Source: Aeromonas allosaccharophila | GTDB taxonomy: Bacteria > Pseudomonadota > Gammaproteobacteria > Enterobacterales > Aeromonadaceae | DNA length: 37,694 nucleotides | Reading direction: 5' to 3' | NCBI RefSeq assembly: GCF_000819685.1 | Contig: NZ_CDBR01000014.1 | Span: forward strand, 1 to 37,694 | Shown: positions 1 through 10,701 of the stretch, piece by piece | Layout of the letters: the number at the start of each line of letters is the position of its first letter | Numbering within the stretch: position 1 is the stretch's first letter | Notes under the pieces: generated by a model | What the model was told of the DNA's origin: nothing | What the model saw: the letters and a program-made list of their open reading frames with translations, nothing else | The model's database searches: none | Position numbers and translations under genes: made by a program

Positions 1-173
1 CCGATGGTCGAGCGAGCCGCGCCGGTAAGGTGATGAACATCAGTGATCGTGCGTTCTTCATGTAACAGCAAGATGGCCATCAAGCGACGAGCATGCCCTT
101 TATCACGCATAGTATGGATGATTTTGTGAATGCGGTGCCGTTGTGGTCGTAGCAGGGGTGGTAGGATAGGCAT
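1..173 (-). CDS. IS630-type transposase, N-terminal part (runs off left edge)
   Basis: The reverse strand from 173 to the window edge encodes 57 residues of an open frame beginning MPILPPLLRPQRHRIHKI, followed by a helix-turn-helix-like stretch (GHARRLMAILLL, then TITDVHHLTGAARSTI). This is the arrangement of the N-terminal DNA-binding domain of IS630-family transposases. The catalytic DDE part lies outside the window, so activity cannot be judged. The upstream IS end lies at about 254-284, where a 31-base sequence recurs in inverted orientation near 24.55 kb. The family call rests on the HTH region alone; another IS with a similar N-terminus is possible. Confidence 0.55.
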   Translation of the reverse strand, partial: MPILPPLLRPQRHRIHKIIHTMRDKGHARRLMAILLLHEERTITDVHHLTGAARSTI

Positions 174-253
174 CAACTCAGTCCTTTGAGTGCGGCTTGT
201 TTGGTTTGGCGACTCATGAGATCGCACAAACTGGACTGAGTTCCCTTCCTCCA

Positions 254-284
254 GTGATCTACTATTCGGAACAGCTATTTAGCG
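254..284. repeat. Probable terminal repeat of the left-edge IS
   Basis: This 31-base stretch (core tccgaatagtagatcac on the minus strand) lies just upstream of the IS630-type transposase start. It matches 24549-24579 in inverted orientation at 28 of 31 positions and the reverse complement of the 24725 end at 20 of 23 core positions. That recurrence, together with its place outside the transposase gene, marks it as the terminal inverted repeat of this IS. The exact outer base and target duplication cannot be set because the other end of the IS is outside the window. Confidence 0.5.
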
Positions 285-326
285 TATATAAGATATAAGA
301 GACCTCGATTAGGGCTGGAACATTCT

Positions 327-1004
327 ATGCATAAATGTTGGTTACTTGCCCTGTCACTTCTTACTCAGCCGTGCTGGGCACAGGCATGGCTGCTCCAACA
401 ACAAGATGAGGGGGTCATGCTGTGGAGCCGCCCCCACCCGCGAGGCCCATTTGTTGAGTTACGCTTAGAGATGCGAGTAGCCGCCACGTCGTTGACCTTG
501 CTCGATGTGTTACGGGATACCGAACATCATAAAAGGTGGTTGCCGGAAAGCCGTGAAATGCGGCTGTTAGCACGGCCATCCCCCAATGAAGATATTGTCT
601 ACACCCGGTTGTCCGCACCTTGGCCACTGGAAGACCGAGAGTTGATCACCCACTCGCAGCTGACCCGAACAGCGGATTGCACACTGAGGTTAAAGGTATG
701 GGCAGTACCGGATGTGCTAGTGCCGCATGTGGGGTTAAAGCGCATCCGCATCAGTGAGGGAATATGGGAAGCGATACCCCAGCCTAATGGCTCAACACTG
801 GTACGTCTTGAAAGCTATACGGACCCGGGTAGTAACCTGCCTGGCTGGCTGGTTAATCCTGTAGCAATGAGGGCTGCCGTAAGAAGCTTTAAAGCTATTC
901 GCCAGTTGATGGAGGCCAAGCCATTTCATCCTTGCACTTTAGTAAGACAAGAGATGCTCCTCCCCGCCACTTTGTTGGCATTTTGCACCCATAATGCCCC
1001 TTAA
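327..1004 (+). CDS. START-domain secreted protein
   Basis: The gene encodes 225 residues. An N-terminal signal peptide (hydrophobic LLALSLLTQPCWAQA, residues 5-19, with AQA-type cleavage) implies export. The rest has the look of a bacterial START/lipid-binding helix-grip domain: a VAATSLTLLDVLRDTEHHKRWLP stretch near residues 50-73, SAPWPLEDRELI near 95-106 and a C-terminal amphipathic helix near 182-200. START domains bind lipids or other hydrophobic ligands; the ligand here is unknown. The stop codon directly abuts an IS3 relic beginning near 1005, so the C-terminus may have been altered by that insertion, although the length is normal for the family. No operon partner is present. Confidence 0.7.
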   Translation: MHKCWLLALSLLTQPCWAQAWLLQQQDEGVMLWSRPHPRGPFVELRLEMRVAATSLTLLDVLRDTEHHKRWLPESREMRLLARPSPNEDIVYTRLSAPWPLEDRELITHSQLTRTADCTLRLKVWAVPDVLVPHVGLKRIRISEGIWEAIPQPNGSTLVRLESYTDPGSNLPGWLVNPVAMRAAVRSFKAIRQLMEAKPFHPCTLVRQEMLLPATLLAFCTHNAP

Positions 1005-1368
1005 GGCGTTGATAGCCCGTTTGCGAACGCAGCCCTCCCTTCATTAATTTGGCCACTCGGTGCTTGCCGTAGGCTTCCCCCCGTCACGAAGGTCGCGATG
1101 GATCTTTCGATAACCTTAGACAGCACCACTTTCCAGCCAGGATTGCTTGACCAATCCGATCCGTCGTTCGTCGTCCTGCTGTCGTGGCGATGTAGGCTGT
1201 TTCAGCCACGCATAGAAGCCACTTCGGTGAACCCCCAATGGTAACAACACTGTACCGGTCAAGTCGGGAGGTTATGAACGCGTACCTTTCCTTGACTCGC
1301 AGGCAAAGTACCCGGCTTGCGCTCCTCGGTGACTTGGTGCCGTTCGGCTTTCAGACGGCGGATATCGG
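1005..1368 (-). pseudogene. Decayed IS3-family transposase relic
   Basis: The minus strand carries pieces of an IS3-type OrfA/OrfB. An OrfA tail (ISRLKAERHQVTEER) is followed by an OrfB start (HRSGFYAWLKQP, then RRIGLVKQSWLESGAV) and then GYRKIHRDLRD and GKHRVAKLMK. The frame is broken: a TAA stop replaces the expected Tyr codon after SGAV, and a run of six G bases (where intact relatives would need seven) shifts the frame after RDLRDGG. The rest of the transposase is absent. It is a fossil, not a functional gene. Confidence 0.7.
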
Positions 1369-1450
1369 CTTACATACAGGGCAAACTTTCATCCAACTCA
1401 AAGCAGCGGAGTAATGTTCAAGGATGGTATCGCATGTATGGAGATGGTAT

Positions 1451-2616
1451 TCACCTGACAGTTGCCCACAAAAGGGAGTGGTCATACGGCTTCAAACCGG
1501 ATAACAAAACGGTACCCCTACCGTGTTATCCGGAGTCACCGTATGACCACCAACGAGAAAGTAGCACGTCGTAAACTCAGCCTGCTAGAGCTCGCCAAAG
1601 AGCTCAATAACGTCAGAAAAGCCTGCAAGCTCATCGGCTACAGCCGCCAGCAGTTCTACGAGATTCGCCGTAACTACCAGACCTATGGCGCCGAGGGCTT
1701 GCTCGACAAACTCCCCGGCTGTAAAGGCGCTCATCCCAACCGGGTCGCTCCCGAGATTGAGCAAGCCATCCTCGATTACTCTCTCACCAGACCAACCCAT
1801 GGCCCGCTGCGGGTCGCGCAAGAACTGGCTCTGCAAGGCATCAACGTCAGTGCGGGCGGTGTGCGTGGCGTGTGGCAACGTCACGACTTGCTCTCCAAGC
1901 ATGACCGCTTGTTGCGCCTCGAGAAAACCCATAGGGAACAGACGATTGAGCTCAATGACGAGCAGATCCGCCTGCTCGAGCGCTTCAGCCCCGAGTTTCG
2001 CGAACGCCAAATTGAGGTTCACTACACCGGGGAACTGGTGGCGGTCGACACCTTCTTCGTCGGCGCGCTCAAAGGGGTTGGCAAGGTGTATCTGCAAACC
2101 GTGCTGGACTGCTACAGCCGCCACGCCTGGGGACGGCTCTACACCAGCAAGCTGCCGGTGACCTCGGTTCATGTGCTCAACGAAACGGTCCTGCCGTTCT
2201 TCGAAGCCCATGAGGCTCGGGTCTATACCATCTTGTCGGACAACGGGCGCGAGTTCTGTGGGCGCCCTGACCATCATCCCTACGAGCTGTTCCTGCAACT
2301 GGAGGGGATTGAGCACCGGACCACCAAGGTACGCAGACCGCAGAGCAACGGCTTTATCGAGCGGCTACATCGTACCCTGCTGGATGAACACTTCCGTATC
2401 AAGGGGAGGACAACCTGGTATGAGTCGGTAGAGCAGATGCAGACAGACCTGGATAGCTACCTGGAGCACTACAACATCCAGCGGCCACATCAGGGCAGGA
2501 TGATGGAAGGACAGACTCCCTACAGCATGTTCAAAAAGGGTCTGAAATTGATACCGAAGGAAGTGCGCACTAAAGTAGCGTAAACAAGACACCGGTTTGA
2601 GGCCGGTGTCAGGTGA
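1451..2616 (+). mobile_element. IS481-family insertion sequence, apparently complete
   Basis: A single DDE transposase gene is bounded by a 10-base inverted repeat: tcacctgaca at 1451-1460 and its reverse complement at 2607-2616. The 1166-bp span is normal for IS481-family elements. Just inside the right end is a perfect 8-bp hairpin (gacaccgg at 2588-2595, ccggtgtc at 2603-2610) without a T-run, probably part of the IS end. No clear target-site duplication is seen in the flanks. The element sits immediately next to the IS3 relic, consistent with insertion into older IS debris. Confidence 0.65.
1543..2583 (+). CDS. IS481-family transposase
   Basis: 346 residues from the ATG at 1543, chosen over the in-frame ATG at 1462 because it has a GGAG ribosome-binding site 8 bases upstream and starts with the family-typical MTTNEKVARRKLS. 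The N-terminus is a helix-turn-helix (YSRQQFYEIRRNYQTYG). The integrase core carries the DDE triad at D169 (VAVDTFF), D233 (LSDNGREF) and E273 (NGFIERLHR), with a slightly long second spacing. The C-terminus has the typical YNxxRPHQG stretch. All catalytic residues are present and the frame is intact, so the element may be active. Confidence 0.85.
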   Translation: MTTNEKVARRKLSLLELAKELNNVRKACKLIGYSRQQFYEIRRNYQTYGAEGLLDKLPGCKGAHPNRVAPEIEQAILDYSLTRPTHGPLRVAQELALQGINVSAGGVRGVWQRHDLLSKHDRLLRLEKTHREQTIELNDEQIRLLERFSPEFRERQIEVHYTGELVAVDTFFVGALKGVGKVYLQTVLDCYSRHAWGRLYTSKLPVTSVHVLNETVLPFFEAHEARVYTILSDNGREFCGRPDHHPYELFLQLEGIEHRTTKVRRPQSNGFIERLHRTLLDEHFRIKGRTTWYESVEQMQTDLDSYLEHYNIQRPHQGRMMEGQTPYSMFKKGLKLIPKEVRTKVA

Positions 2617-2828
2617 TAACTAGATCTGTACAGCTCCGCTCAGTTCACTTGTCGCCTGACAGGGGATCTCCTGTTGGGACTTGCCCATCTGACTCTCTAG
2701 GTTGGTTGAGTCAGAGGATCAGCTCCCCGGATTCGCTGAAAATTTCGGATTTAGTCAATAACCCACTAAAATTCCACAATAATTAAATTTTTTCCTACAC
2801 TCAGACTAACGCTCACAGGGATGTCACT

Positions 2829-4706
2829 ATGAACTTATCCATTAAAAACAAGCTGGTCTTGGCTATCGGGATCATCATCCTGGTGATCACCGGCCTGCAA
2901 GTCTGGTACAACACCTCACAACTGCGCACTGAAACCCAGAGACTGGTCTGGAGCATCATTGACGAAAGCTCCATGGCCAACGTCAAGGGTATCTCCAACT
3001 GGGTCGATGCCCGCATCAGCATGGTCAGTACCACCAAGGAAGCATTCACCAAAGAAGATGAACCCATCAGCCATCTGGCCCAAGCCATGAATGCCGGTGG
3101 CTTTGAGGGGGTCTATGCCGGTACTGCTGACGGCAAGATGCTCGAGAGTACCCCCTCCGGCCTGCCAGCCGATTATGACCCCCGTCAACGCACCTGGTAC
3201 AAGGATGCAGTTGCCGCCGGTAAACTGGTCATCACTGCGCCCTACGCCGATGTCTCTAACGGCAGTTTGATCGTCACCATCGCCGAGCCATTCCAGCGTG
3301 GCAACACCCAGGGGGTTATCGCCGGAGATGTCTCTATCAGCGCCCTTATCTCGGACATTCTGACGGTCACTACCGAGGGGACTTACGCCATTCTGGTCGA
3401 CAGCAACGGCACCATCATCGCCCACCCCGATGCCTCCCTGAGTCTGAAACCCGCCACAACGCTAGCCCCCGAGTTGACCGCGTCTTACATCAATCAGATC
3501 GCTCATGACGGTACGATCAACGAGCTGGTGATCAGCGGTAAGAAAGAGGTCTTTGACTTTAACGCGATCCCCAACACCAATTGGTATTACGGCATGATGG
3601 TGGATGACGAAACCGCTTACCAGTCGGTACGCCGCATGGTCACCTCCTCACTTATTCAGGGACTTATCACCATATTGATCGTGGCTGGCTTCTCCTATGT
3701 CGCCATCAACAGCTCGCTAGCGCCTCTGAAAACCCTGGGCGAGGCAATTGCCGATCTCTCCCGTGGCAACGGCGATTTGACCCGCCGCCTCAAGATCGAG
3801 CGTGAAGATGAGGTGGGCGCGGTTGCCAAACACGTCAATACCTTCATTGAGCGGCTCCATGCGATGGTGCAGGACATTTCCAACTCCTCCGGCCAACTCA
3901 ACCAGCAGGCCAAGTCCTCCCACAGCATGGCGGAGAAGGCCAATGAGGGGCTGGCTCGCCAGCAAAACGAGATCACTCAGATCGCCACTGCGGTCCATGA
4001 GATGTCGGCAACTGCGGTCGATGTTGCCAGCAACGCCGAGCAAACTGCCGAAGCGGCCCGCAGCTCCTCCAGCAGTTGCGAGCATGGCAAACAGGTGATC
4101 GCCCGCAACCAGCGCTCCATCACCGATCTGGCCACCCAGGTGGAACAGGCCTCCAACATCATTCAGGAACTGGAGAAAAACGCTCAGGAGATCAACACCA
4201 TCCTCTCCACCATTCAGGGCATCGCCGAGCAGACCAACCTGCTGGCGCTCAACGCCGCCATCGAAGCGGCGCGTGCCGGTGAACAGGGCCGTGGCTTTGC
4301 GGTAGTGGCCGACGAGGTGCGCGTTTTGTCACAGCGTACCCACAGCTCGACTGTCGAGATCCGCAGCATGATCGAAACCCTGCAACGCAATACCCAGGGA
4401 GCGGTCAGCACCATGCACGAAGGCCAGCAGCTGGCCCAGAACAGCGTGGATGACGCCAACAACGCCACCCATGCGCTGGAGCAGATCACCACCTCGATCA
4501 ACCAGATCTCCGACATGGCGACCCAGATCTCCAGCGCAGCCGAAGAGCAACGAGCCGTCACCGACGAGGTAAGCCGCAACATTCAGGCGGTCAAAGATGT
4601 CTCGGACGAACTGGCGTTGGATGCAGACAGTTCACGTCATCTCTCTGAACAACTTAAAAATATTTCGGATGAACTGAGTAATCAGGTCGGTATGTTCCGC
4701 ATTTGA
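2829..4706 (+). CDS. Methyl-accepting chemotaxis protein, dCache amino-acid type (copy 1)
   Basis: 625 residues. TM1 is about residues 7-24, a periplasmic double-Cache domain about 30-275, TM2 about 278-298, HAMP about 300-350, and the cytoplasmic signalling domain runs to the end with the conserved hairpin tip [19 protein letters not shown]. The Cache domain shows the full dCache amino-acid signature Y116-R121-W123-Y124-Y139-D168 with family spacing, so an amino acid or related amine is the predicted ligand (inference from the motif). There is no C-terminal CheR-docking pentapeptide. A ribosome-binding site (AGGGA) precedes the ATG. The gene is nearly identical to the receptor at 7021-8898 and its 5' leader is also similar to that gene's, pointing to duplication. 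A strong terminator follows. Confidence 0.93.
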   Translation: MNLSIKNKLVLAIGIIILVITGLQVWYNTSQLRTETQRLVWSIIDESSMANVKGISNWVDARISMVSTTKEAFTKEDEPISHLAQAMNAGGFEGVYAGTADGKMLESTPSGLPADYDPRQRTWYKDAVAAGKLVITAPYADVSNGSLIVTIAEPFQRGNTQGVIAGDVSISALISDILTVTTEGTYAILVDSNGTIIAHPDASLSLKPATTLAPELTASYINQIAHDGTINELVISGKKEVFDFNAIPNTNWYYGMMVDDETAYQSVRRMVTSSLIQGLITILIVAGFSYVAINSSLAPLKTLGEAIADLSRGNGDLTRRLKIEREDEVGAVAKHVNTFIERLHAMVQDISNSSGQLNQQAKSSHSMAEKANEGLARQQNEITQIATAVHEMSATAVDVASNAEQTAEAARSSSSSCEHGKQVIARNQRSITDLATQVEQASNIIQELEKNAQEINTILSTIQGIAEQTNLLALNAAIEAARAGEQGRGFAVVADEVRVLSQRTHSSTVEIRSMIETLQRNTQGAVSTMHEGQQLAQNSVDDANNATHALEQITTSINQISDMATQISSAAEEQRAVTDEVSRNIQAVKDVSDELALDADSSRHLSEQLKNISDELSNQVGMFRI

Positions 4707-4777
4707 GTATGAGTAAAGGGGGCGTATATGCCAAATGCCACTCAGTTAAGGCTCCAGAGGCCGCTCCCCTGATGTGT

Positions 4778-4815
4778 AAAAATCCGAAACCTTTTGATTT
4801 GGTTTCGGATTTTTT
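4778..4815 (+). terminator. Rho-independent terminator after dCache MCP copy 1
   Basis: A perfect 14-bp stem (aaaaatccgaaacc at 4778-4791 with its complement at 4801-4814) closes a 9-base loop and ends in a T-run. It ends the 2829-4706 transcript and, being symmetrical with A- and T-runs, may act on both strands. The rest of the 4707-5055 gap is AT-rich and shows no gene. Confidence 0.85.
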
Positions 4816-5055
4816 ATGCTTATCGACTAAGGAAGAGGCGAACAAGTTGATTGCTCCTTCATCATAATCAGCCTACTCACGTTTATAATTTCATTACTCC
4901 ATTCGCACCGTCCTAAAAACATCCGATTACATCTCTATCTTGTTGATATGAAACTGATATATCCATAGCTTACATTAAGTAACGTTAAAAACGTTTGCCA
5001 TAGTTCTTACATGTGATTGAATATTCGCCGCTCAATTTTTGAGCATGCAAAGGTT

Positions 5056-6750
5056 ATGGATATTAGAATGGATAGTGCAATGTTGTTGCCTGCGGAAAAT
5101 GCGGGTCATACGAGCCCACCTCGTATGACCCTTTTATTATCTCGTCTGCAATTTGGGGCGAAGATGAATGTTTTGATGGGACTTATGTTGTTGTTAAGTC
5201 TCGGCGGTGCATTATTCAATGCGCTGTCAGCCAAGGATTCGGTGAGTGAGGCCCTGGAGTTTGGCCTGCAAAGTCAGGTGGAAAGTTATGCCGGAATCTT
5301 GGGCGATCTGAACAGCCGTATGGACGATCAGCAGTTTCACATCGAGGCTCGTGCCATTCTCAGCAAAGCACGATGGGGTGAGGGGCAAAGTGGTTACTTG
5401 TTCTTGGCTGACAAGCAAGGGCGCTTGGTGATCTTTCCGGCCAAACCGGAAAATGAAGGTAAGAGACCGAGTCCAGCTCGGGTGAATGAAACCGGCCGGG
5501 ACATAACAGAGTCATTCTCAGATGTGATCCGGGATCAGCAGCCGGCATTTATACACTATGACTTCCAGAAGCCAGGAAGCACTCAGGTCCAAGGCAAGTC
5601 AACCTATCTGGTGCCAGTTGGCGAATATGTGTTGGGTTCGGGTATCTATCTGGACAGTGCCGATGCCGCTTTCTCCGCATACATGTGGAACAGTGTGAAA
5701 TGCGTGTTGCTGACGATGCTGTCACTGGTACTTGTGGTCAAGCTGATTGCCAATACAATCCGTTTGCAAGTCCGCCTCTCGCTTCAAGGGTTGCAGCGCA
5801 TTTCGGAGAGGATTTTGGATCACCAGGTTCCAATCTGGGGGCAAGATGAATTTTCCGCCATCAATCGAGAGCTGGAACAGACGCGCACTAATCTGGCAGA
5901 GCTGCTGTTCCTGCAACGTGGCAGTGCGGAAACATTGGCAGCAGCCTCAATTCAAATGAATACCGGTGTGCAGCAGGTCTCCCAGGCGGTCCATGAACAA
6001 CACGGTCATTTGAACGAATTGGCGTCAGCTATGGAAGAAATGAGTGTCTCGATCCGTGATGTAGCTAATCAATCCCAGCACTGTGCTCTTGAAACGCGGG
6101 ACGCAGATCTTTGTGCCCGAGGCGGAGAGCAGGAGATCACCAAGACGATTGGTTCGTTGCAGGGGTTGTGTGAGGAACTTACTCTCAGCGCTAAAGTCAT
6201 TGATGAGGTGGAGCAAAAAGTACTGGTGATCAATCAGGTCGTTGATACCATCAATGGCATCTCGGACCAGACCAACCTGCTGGCGCTCAATGCGGCCATT
6301 GAGGCTGCTCGAGCAGGTAGCCATGGCCGCGGATTTGCCGTGGTTGCCGATGAAGTTCGTCAACTGGCGGGCCGTACACAACTGGCAACTAAAGAGATTG
6401 CTAGCATGATCGAGGCACTACGGCACAACACCCAACATGCGGTGTCGCGTATGGGAAGTTCAGTTTCCCAGGCTGAATCCGCCATGGCCGAGGCCCACAT
6501 TGCCGAAGCCGCTTTCTCCCGAATTGCCAGCCAGACCAACCAGCTGAGCGAGCGTACCGACATGATTGCTACCGCAGCCGAGCAGCAAAGCCAAGTTGCC
6601 CAACAGGTGACGGGCGCCTTGAACCATATCCGAGAGGCGGTAGAAGAAACCGGGCGGGTGTTGGGTGAACTGACAATTGCCAGCAACTCACTTTCCAGCG
6701 AGGCCCATGGGCTGGAACAGGAAGTGAATCGCTACCGCTTACCAGGTTGA
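5056..6750 (+). CDS. Methyl-accepting chemotaxis protein, single-Cache type
   Basis: 564 residues from the ATG at 5056. The open frame extends to a TTG at 5017, which looks unlikely; ATGs at 5068 and 5080 are also possible because the AAAGG at 5049-5053 is oddly close to 5056. TM1 is about residues 37-57. The periplasmic region has the sCache_2 pattern ([18 protein letters not shown], then FVKP-like YDFQKPG and [17 protein letters not shown]), a family known to bind small organic acids. TM2 and a HAMP-like linker follow. The signalling domain carries [19 protein letters not shown] at the tip. It shares only the output domain with its two flanking receptors. Confidence 0.9.
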   Translation: MDIRMDSAMLLPAENAGHTSPPRMTLLLSRLQFGAKMNVLMGLMLLLSLGGALFNALSAKDSVSEALEFGLQSQVESYAGILGDLNSRMDDQQFHIEARAILSKARWGEGQSGYLFLADKQGRLVIFPAKPENEGKRPSPARVNETGRDITESFSDVIRDQQPAFIHYDFQKPGSTQVQGKSTYLVPVGEYVLGSGIYLDSADAAFSAYMWNSVKCVLLTMLSLVLVVKLIANTIRLQVRLSLQGLQRISERILDHQVPIWGQDEFSAINRELEQTRTNLAELLFLQRGSAETLAAASIQMNTGVQQVSQAVHEQHGHLNELASAMEEMSVSIRDVANQSQHCALETRDADLCARGGEQEITKTIGSLQGLCEELTLSAKVIDEVEQKVLVINQVVDTINGISDQTNLLALNAAIEAARAGSHGRGFAVVADEVRQLAGRTQLATKEIASMIEALRHNTQHAVSRMGSSVSQAESAMAEAHIAEAAFSRIASQTNQLSERTDMIATAAEQQSQVAQQVTGALNHIREAVEETGRVLGELTIASNSLSSEAHGLEQEVNRYRLPG

Positions 6751-6774
6751 GCCGAAAGGAATACATAAATGTAT

Positions 6775-6797
6775 AACGCGCCGAATGGCGTGTTTTT
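6775..6797 (+). terminator. Terminator after sCache MCP
   Basis: An 8-bp stem with one G-T wobble (aacgcgcc at 6775-6782, ggcgtgtt at 6787-6794), a 4-base loop and a following T-run lie 25 bases past the stop codon. Confidence 0.75.
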
Positions 6798-7020
6798 ATT
6801 AGGGCTATTAACCCGGTTCCCATTGTGTTTCTAAATAACTAATTTTCTGCATTCCGCAGCTACGCAGCGAAGAGGTGAACCACCCTTGGTTTGCTAGGCA
6901 CTCTGCTGCTGGTAAACTGCGCCGGACGAATTGAACATTATGTCTACCAATTCAAGATTACACCTAAAAATACACAAAAATAATTCCAACACTCAGGCTG
7001 ACGCTCCAAAGGATGCCACT

Positions 7021-8898
7021 ATGAATTTATCCATTAAAAACAAGCTGGTCTTGGCTATCGGGATCATCATCCTGGTGATCACCGGCCTGCAAGTCTGGTA
7101 CAACACCTCACAACTGCGCACTGAAACCCAGAGACTGGTCTGGAACATCATTGACGAGAGCTCCATGGCCAACGTCAGGGGGATCTCCCGCTGGGTAGAC
7201 TCCCGCATCAGCATGGTCAGCACCACCAAGGAAGCATTCACCAAAGAAGATGAACCCATCAGTCATCTGGCCCAAGCCATGAATGCCGGTGGCTTTGAGG
7301 GGGTCTATGTCGGTACAGCTAACGGCAAGATGATTGAGAGTAACCCCTCCGGCCTGCCAGCCGATTATGACCCCCGTCAACGTCCCTGGTACAAGGATGC
7401 GATGGCAGCAGGCAAACTGGTCATCACTGCGCCCTACGCCGATGTCTCTAACGGCAGTTTGATCGTCACCATCGCCGAGCCGTTCCAACGCGGCAACACC
7501 CAGGGGGTTATCGCCGGAGATGTCTCTATCAGCGCCCTTATCTCGGACATTCTGACGGTCACTACCGAGGGGACTTACGCCATTCTGGTCGACAGCAACG
7601 GCACCATCATCGCGCATCCCGATGCCTCCCTGAGTCTGAAACCCGCCACAACGCTAGCCCCCGAGTTGACCGCGTCTTACATCAATCAGATCGCTCATGA
7701 CGGACAGATCAACGAGCTGGTGATCAGCGGTAAGAAAGAGGTCTTTGACTTTAACGCGATCCCCAACACCAATTGGTATTACGGCATGATGGTGGATGAA
7801 GAAACTGCCTACCAGTCGATACGCAGCATGGTCACCTCCTCCCTCATTCAGGGACTCATCACCATATTGATCGTGGCTGGCTTCTCCTATGTCGCCATCA
7901 ACAGCTCGCTAGCGCCTCTGAAAAACCTGGGCGAGGCAATTGCCGATCTCTCCCGTGGCAACGGCGATTTGACCCGCCGCATCAAGATCGAGCGTGAAGA
8001 TGAGGTGGGCGCGGTTGCCAAACACGTCAATACCTTCATTGAGCGGCTCCATGCGATGGTGCAGGATATCTCCAACTCCTCCGGCCAACTCAACCAGCAG
8101 GCCAAGTCCTCCCACAGCATGGCGGAGAAGGCCAATGAGGGGCTGGCACGCCAGCAAAACGATATCTCCCAGATCGCCACAGCGGTCCACGAGATGTCCG
8201 CAACAGCCATCGAAGTCGCTAACAACGCCGAGCAAACCGCCGAAGCGGCCCGCAGCTCCTCCAGCAGTTGCGAGCATGGCAAACAGGTGATCGCCCGAAA
8301 CCAACGCTCCATCACCGATCTGGCCACCCAGGTGGAACAGGCCTCCAACATCATTCAGGAACTGGAGAGGAACGCCCAGGAGATCAACACCATCCTCTCC
8401 ACCATTCAGGGCATCGCCGAGCAGACCAACCTGCTGGCGCTCAACGCCGCCATCGAAGCGGCGCGGGCCGGTGAACAGGGCCGTGGCTTTGCGGTAGTGG
8501 CCGACGAGGTGCGCGTTTTGTCACAACGTACCCACAGCTCGACTGTCGAGATCCGCAGCATGATCGAAACCCTGCAACGCAATACCCAGGGAGCGGTCAG
8601 CACCATGCATGAAGGCCAGCAACTGGCCCAGAACAGCGTGGATGACGCCAACAACGCCACCCATGCGCTGGAGCAGATCACCACTTCGATCAACCAGATC
8701 TCCGATATGGCGACCCAGATCTCCAGCGCAGCCGAAGAGCAACGGGCCGTCACCGACGAGGTAAGCCGCAACATTCAGGCGGTCAAAGATGTCTCGGACG
8801 AACTGGCAGTGGATGCAGACAGTTCGCGCCATCTCTCTGAACAACTTAAAAACATTTCGGGTGAACTGAGTAATCAGGTCGGCATGTTTCGCATATGA
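7021..8898 (+). CDS. Methyl-accepting chemotaxis protein, dCache amino-acid type (copy 2)
   Basis: 625 residues, same length and architecture as the receptor at 2829-4706 and about 96% identical (about 24 substitutions by eye). I place the start at 7021 (MNLSIKNKL) because it matches the paralogue and has an AGGATG site upstream; the frame is open upstream to 6931, but that extension is not shared. The dCache amino-acid signature Y116-R121-W123-Y124-Y139-D168 is kept, with RPWY instead of RTWY. Ten of the substitutions fall in the membrane-distal Cache half, so ligand preference may have shifted while output is unchanged. Within the signalling domain the hairpin tip is identical. Confidence 0.93.
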   Translation: MNLSIKNKLVLAIGIIILVITGLQVWYNTSQLRTETQRLVWNIIDESSMANVRGISRWVDSRISMVSTTKEAFTKEDEPISHLAQAMNAGGFEGVYVGTANGKMIESNPSGLPADYDPRQRPWYKDAMAAGKLVITAPYADVSNGSLIVTIAEPFQRGNTQGVIAGDVSISALISDILTVTTEGTYAILVDSNGTIIAHPDASLSLKPATTLAPELTASYINQIAHDGQINELVISGKKEVFDFNAIPNTNWYYGMMVDEETAYQSIRSMVTSSLIQGLITILIVAGFSYVAINSSLAPLKNLGEAIADLSRGNGDLTRRIKIEREDEVGAVAKHVNTFIERLHAMVQDISNSSGQLNQQAKSSHSMAEKANEGLARQQNDISQIATAVHEMSATAIEVANNAEQTAEAARSSSSSCEHGKQVIARNQRSITDLATQVEQASNIIQELERNAQEINTILSTIQGIAEQTNLLALNAAIEAARAGEQGRGFAVVADEVRVLSQRTHSSTVEIRSMIETLQRNTQGAVSTMHEGQQLAQNSVDDANNATHALEQITTSINQISDMATQISSAAEEQRAVTDEVSRNIQAVKDVSDELAVDADSSRHLSEQLKNISGELSNQVGMFRI

Positions 8899-9045
8899 GT
8901 ATCAATAAAGAGGACCGCCAGACACCAATGCCAGTAAATTAAGTATTCGTTTGTGTGACTAGATGTTCAAAATTCAGAATATCGAAGAACATTTCTACAA
9001 TTAAAGGGTTCACTAGGCTCTAGCCCTGCCGGCAAGCAATAACAA

Positions 9046-9068
9046 GAGGGAGGCATCATGCCTCCCTC
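9046..9068 (+). terminator. Probable terminator after dCache MCP copy 2
   Basis: A 9-bp perfect stem (gagggaggc, loop atcat, gcctccctc) lies about 150 bases after the MCP stop. The following tract (actcttta) is only moderately T-rich, so strength is uncertain. Confidence 0.55.
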
Positions 9069-9184
9069 ACTCTTTAGCACTGAACAATTAAAAAATATCC
9101 GCCTCACCAAAGTGACATCTAACTGTCATTAATGGCTCCTATGATATTTCACTTATTTTTTCATAACGATAGATAAGGATTATC

Positions 9185-10690
9185 ATGACTTTCCCGCGCT
9201 CTTCTTATGTTGCTTTGGCCGTCTCGCTGGTCTTGCTTGGCGGCTGCCAGTCAGAGAACGAATCGTCTGCCGACAGCCAAGGCAAAACAGCCTACCAATA
9301 CAGCACCAAAGCGGTCTACAGCCCGCAGCAGCAGGCAGAGAGCTACGAGCCAGCACCTCAAGGGTTCAGCCCGGTCTTTACCGAGATGGTGGCGCGCCAC
9401 GGCTCACGTTCACTTTCCAGCCCGAAATATGACGTGCTGACCAAGCTGGTATGGGAAGAGGCGCAGCGTCAGGGGGCGCTCACCACCCTCGGGCTGGGGT
9501 TGGGAGGCAAGGTCGATCTGGTGACGGCCGCCAACCAGAAACTGGGCTATGGCCTACTCTCGGCGCTGGGCAAGGAGGAGCACGCCAATCTCGCTACCCG
9601 ACTGGCGGTGCGGCTACCGACCCTGCTCAACAGCAGCGAGCCCCACTGCATCAAGGTGGTCACCTCGGGCAAGGACAGGGCCAACGAAAGCGCCTTCTAC
9701 TTTATGGAGAGCCTCAAGCGCGACGTGAACTATGTCAGCGACTCGGCGCAGTGTTACCTCACGCAGGATGGCCCCTCGAAGATCGACAAAAAGCTGGTCA
9801 ACAAGTTCGAGCTCTACTTCCACAAGACTACGCCCGAGGGGGATTACGCCCACTACCTGCCCGCCTATGAGAGCTACCAGCGCTTTATCGGCGACGAGGA
9901 TGCCGGGATAGCCCCGGCCCCCGAGCTGGCCAAGGCGCTGGATCAGCTTAAAAACCTGAGCAAGACCAAAGAGATGGCCCGCAGCATGCTGGAGCGTATC
10001 TACAGTAAGGACTTTGTCGACTATCTGGCGGGCGGTGTCGAGTTTGTCGCCGTCAACCCGGAGGATGGCGGCATGACCTATGTGCGCGACGAAGTGGATG
10101 CCGCCCTGATGCTCTACAACCTCTTTATCATCGGCCCCGGCATGATCCGCGAAGCGCAGGCACAGGGCAGCGAACCCTGGGCGCTGGAGCAGTTCCTCAC
10201 TCCGGAGGAGTCGGCCTGGTTCTCCTACCTCTCCGATGCGGAAGATTTCTACGAAAAGGGGCCGAGCTTTGCCAACCAGAGCGCCCCCTACGCCATTGCC
10301 CAGCCGCTGCTCGACGGCCTGTTTGGCGAGGTGCAACGTCAGGTGGTGGAAGGCGAGCAGAGCCGACGGGCCACCCTGCGCTTTGCCCACGCCGAAGCCA
10401 TTATCCCCCTCGCCGCCCTGATGAAACTGGAAGGTAGCCGTCAGGGGGCCAGCCCGGATCAGCTGTTCAGCCAGCAGAACAACGAGTGGCGCGGCGGCTG
10501 GGTCTCCCCCTATACCGCCAATATTCAGTGGGATATCTATCAGAACAGACAGCGGCAGGTGCTGGTCAAGATGCTCTACAACGAAAAAGAGATCGCCTTT
10601 AAAACCGGCTGCCAGCCCTACCAAAGCGGCAGCCACTACTACGACTTCGAGGAGCTCAAGCGCTGCTACGGCTTTAACATAACTCAGTAA
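9185..10690 (+). CDS. Histidine-type acid phosphatase, lipoprotein
   Basis: 501 residues. The N-terminal signal ends in a lipobox (LLGG-C21), predicting a lipid-anchored periplasmic or surface enzyme. The branch-2 histidine phosphatase signature RHGSR is at 71-75, with H72 as the phospho-accepting residue; the proton-donor motif is HAE (H402-A-E404), as in multiple-inositol-polyphosphate phosphatases rather than the HD of AppA-type phytases. The final P of the usual RHGxRxP is replaced by L. Likely role: release of phosphate from phosphorylated organic substrates outside the cytoplasm, with substrate unknown. An AAGGA ribosome-binding site sits 6 bases before the ATG. The gene stands alone between terminators. 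Confidence 0.85.
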   Translation: MTFPRSSYVALAVSLVLLGGCQSENESSADSQGKTAYQYSTKAVYSPQQQAESYEPAPQGFSPVFTEMVARHGSRSLSSPKYDVLTKLVWEEAQRQGALTTLGLGLGGKVDLVTAANQKLGYGLLSALGKEEHANLATRLAVRLPTLLNSSEPHCIKVVTSGKDRANESAFYFMESLKRDVNYVSDSAQCYLTQDGPSKIDKKLVNKFELYFHKTTPEGDYAHYLPAYESYQRFIGDEDAGIAPAPELAKALDQLKNLSKTKEMARSMLERIYSKDFVDYLAGGVEFVAVNPEDGGMTYVRDEVDAALMLYNLFIIGPGMIREAQAQGSEPWALEQFLTPEESAWFSYLSDAEDFYEKGPSFANQSAPYAIAQPLLDGLFGEVQRQVVEGEQSRRATLRFAHAEAIIPLAALMKLEGSRQGASPDQLFSQQNNEWRGGWVSPYTANIQWDIYQNRQRQVLVKMLYNEKEIAFKTGCQPYQSGSHYYDFEELKRCYGFNITQ

Positions 10691-10701
10691 GGGGTCATCA
10701 G

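Noticed and set aside
1585..2316. Long open frame on the minus strand under the IS481 transposase
   Set aside because: It is antisense to an intact DDE transposase with all motifs, has low-complexity composition and no ribosome-binding site. It is a shadow of codon bias.
2588..2610. Perfect hairpin after the IS481 transposase as a terminator
   Set aside because: No T-run follows; better explained as part of the IS end.
9614..10636. 340-residue open frame antisense to the histidine phosphatase
   Set aside because: The phosphatase has a signal, catalytic motifs and good ribosome-binding site; the antisense frame follows GC-rich third positions.
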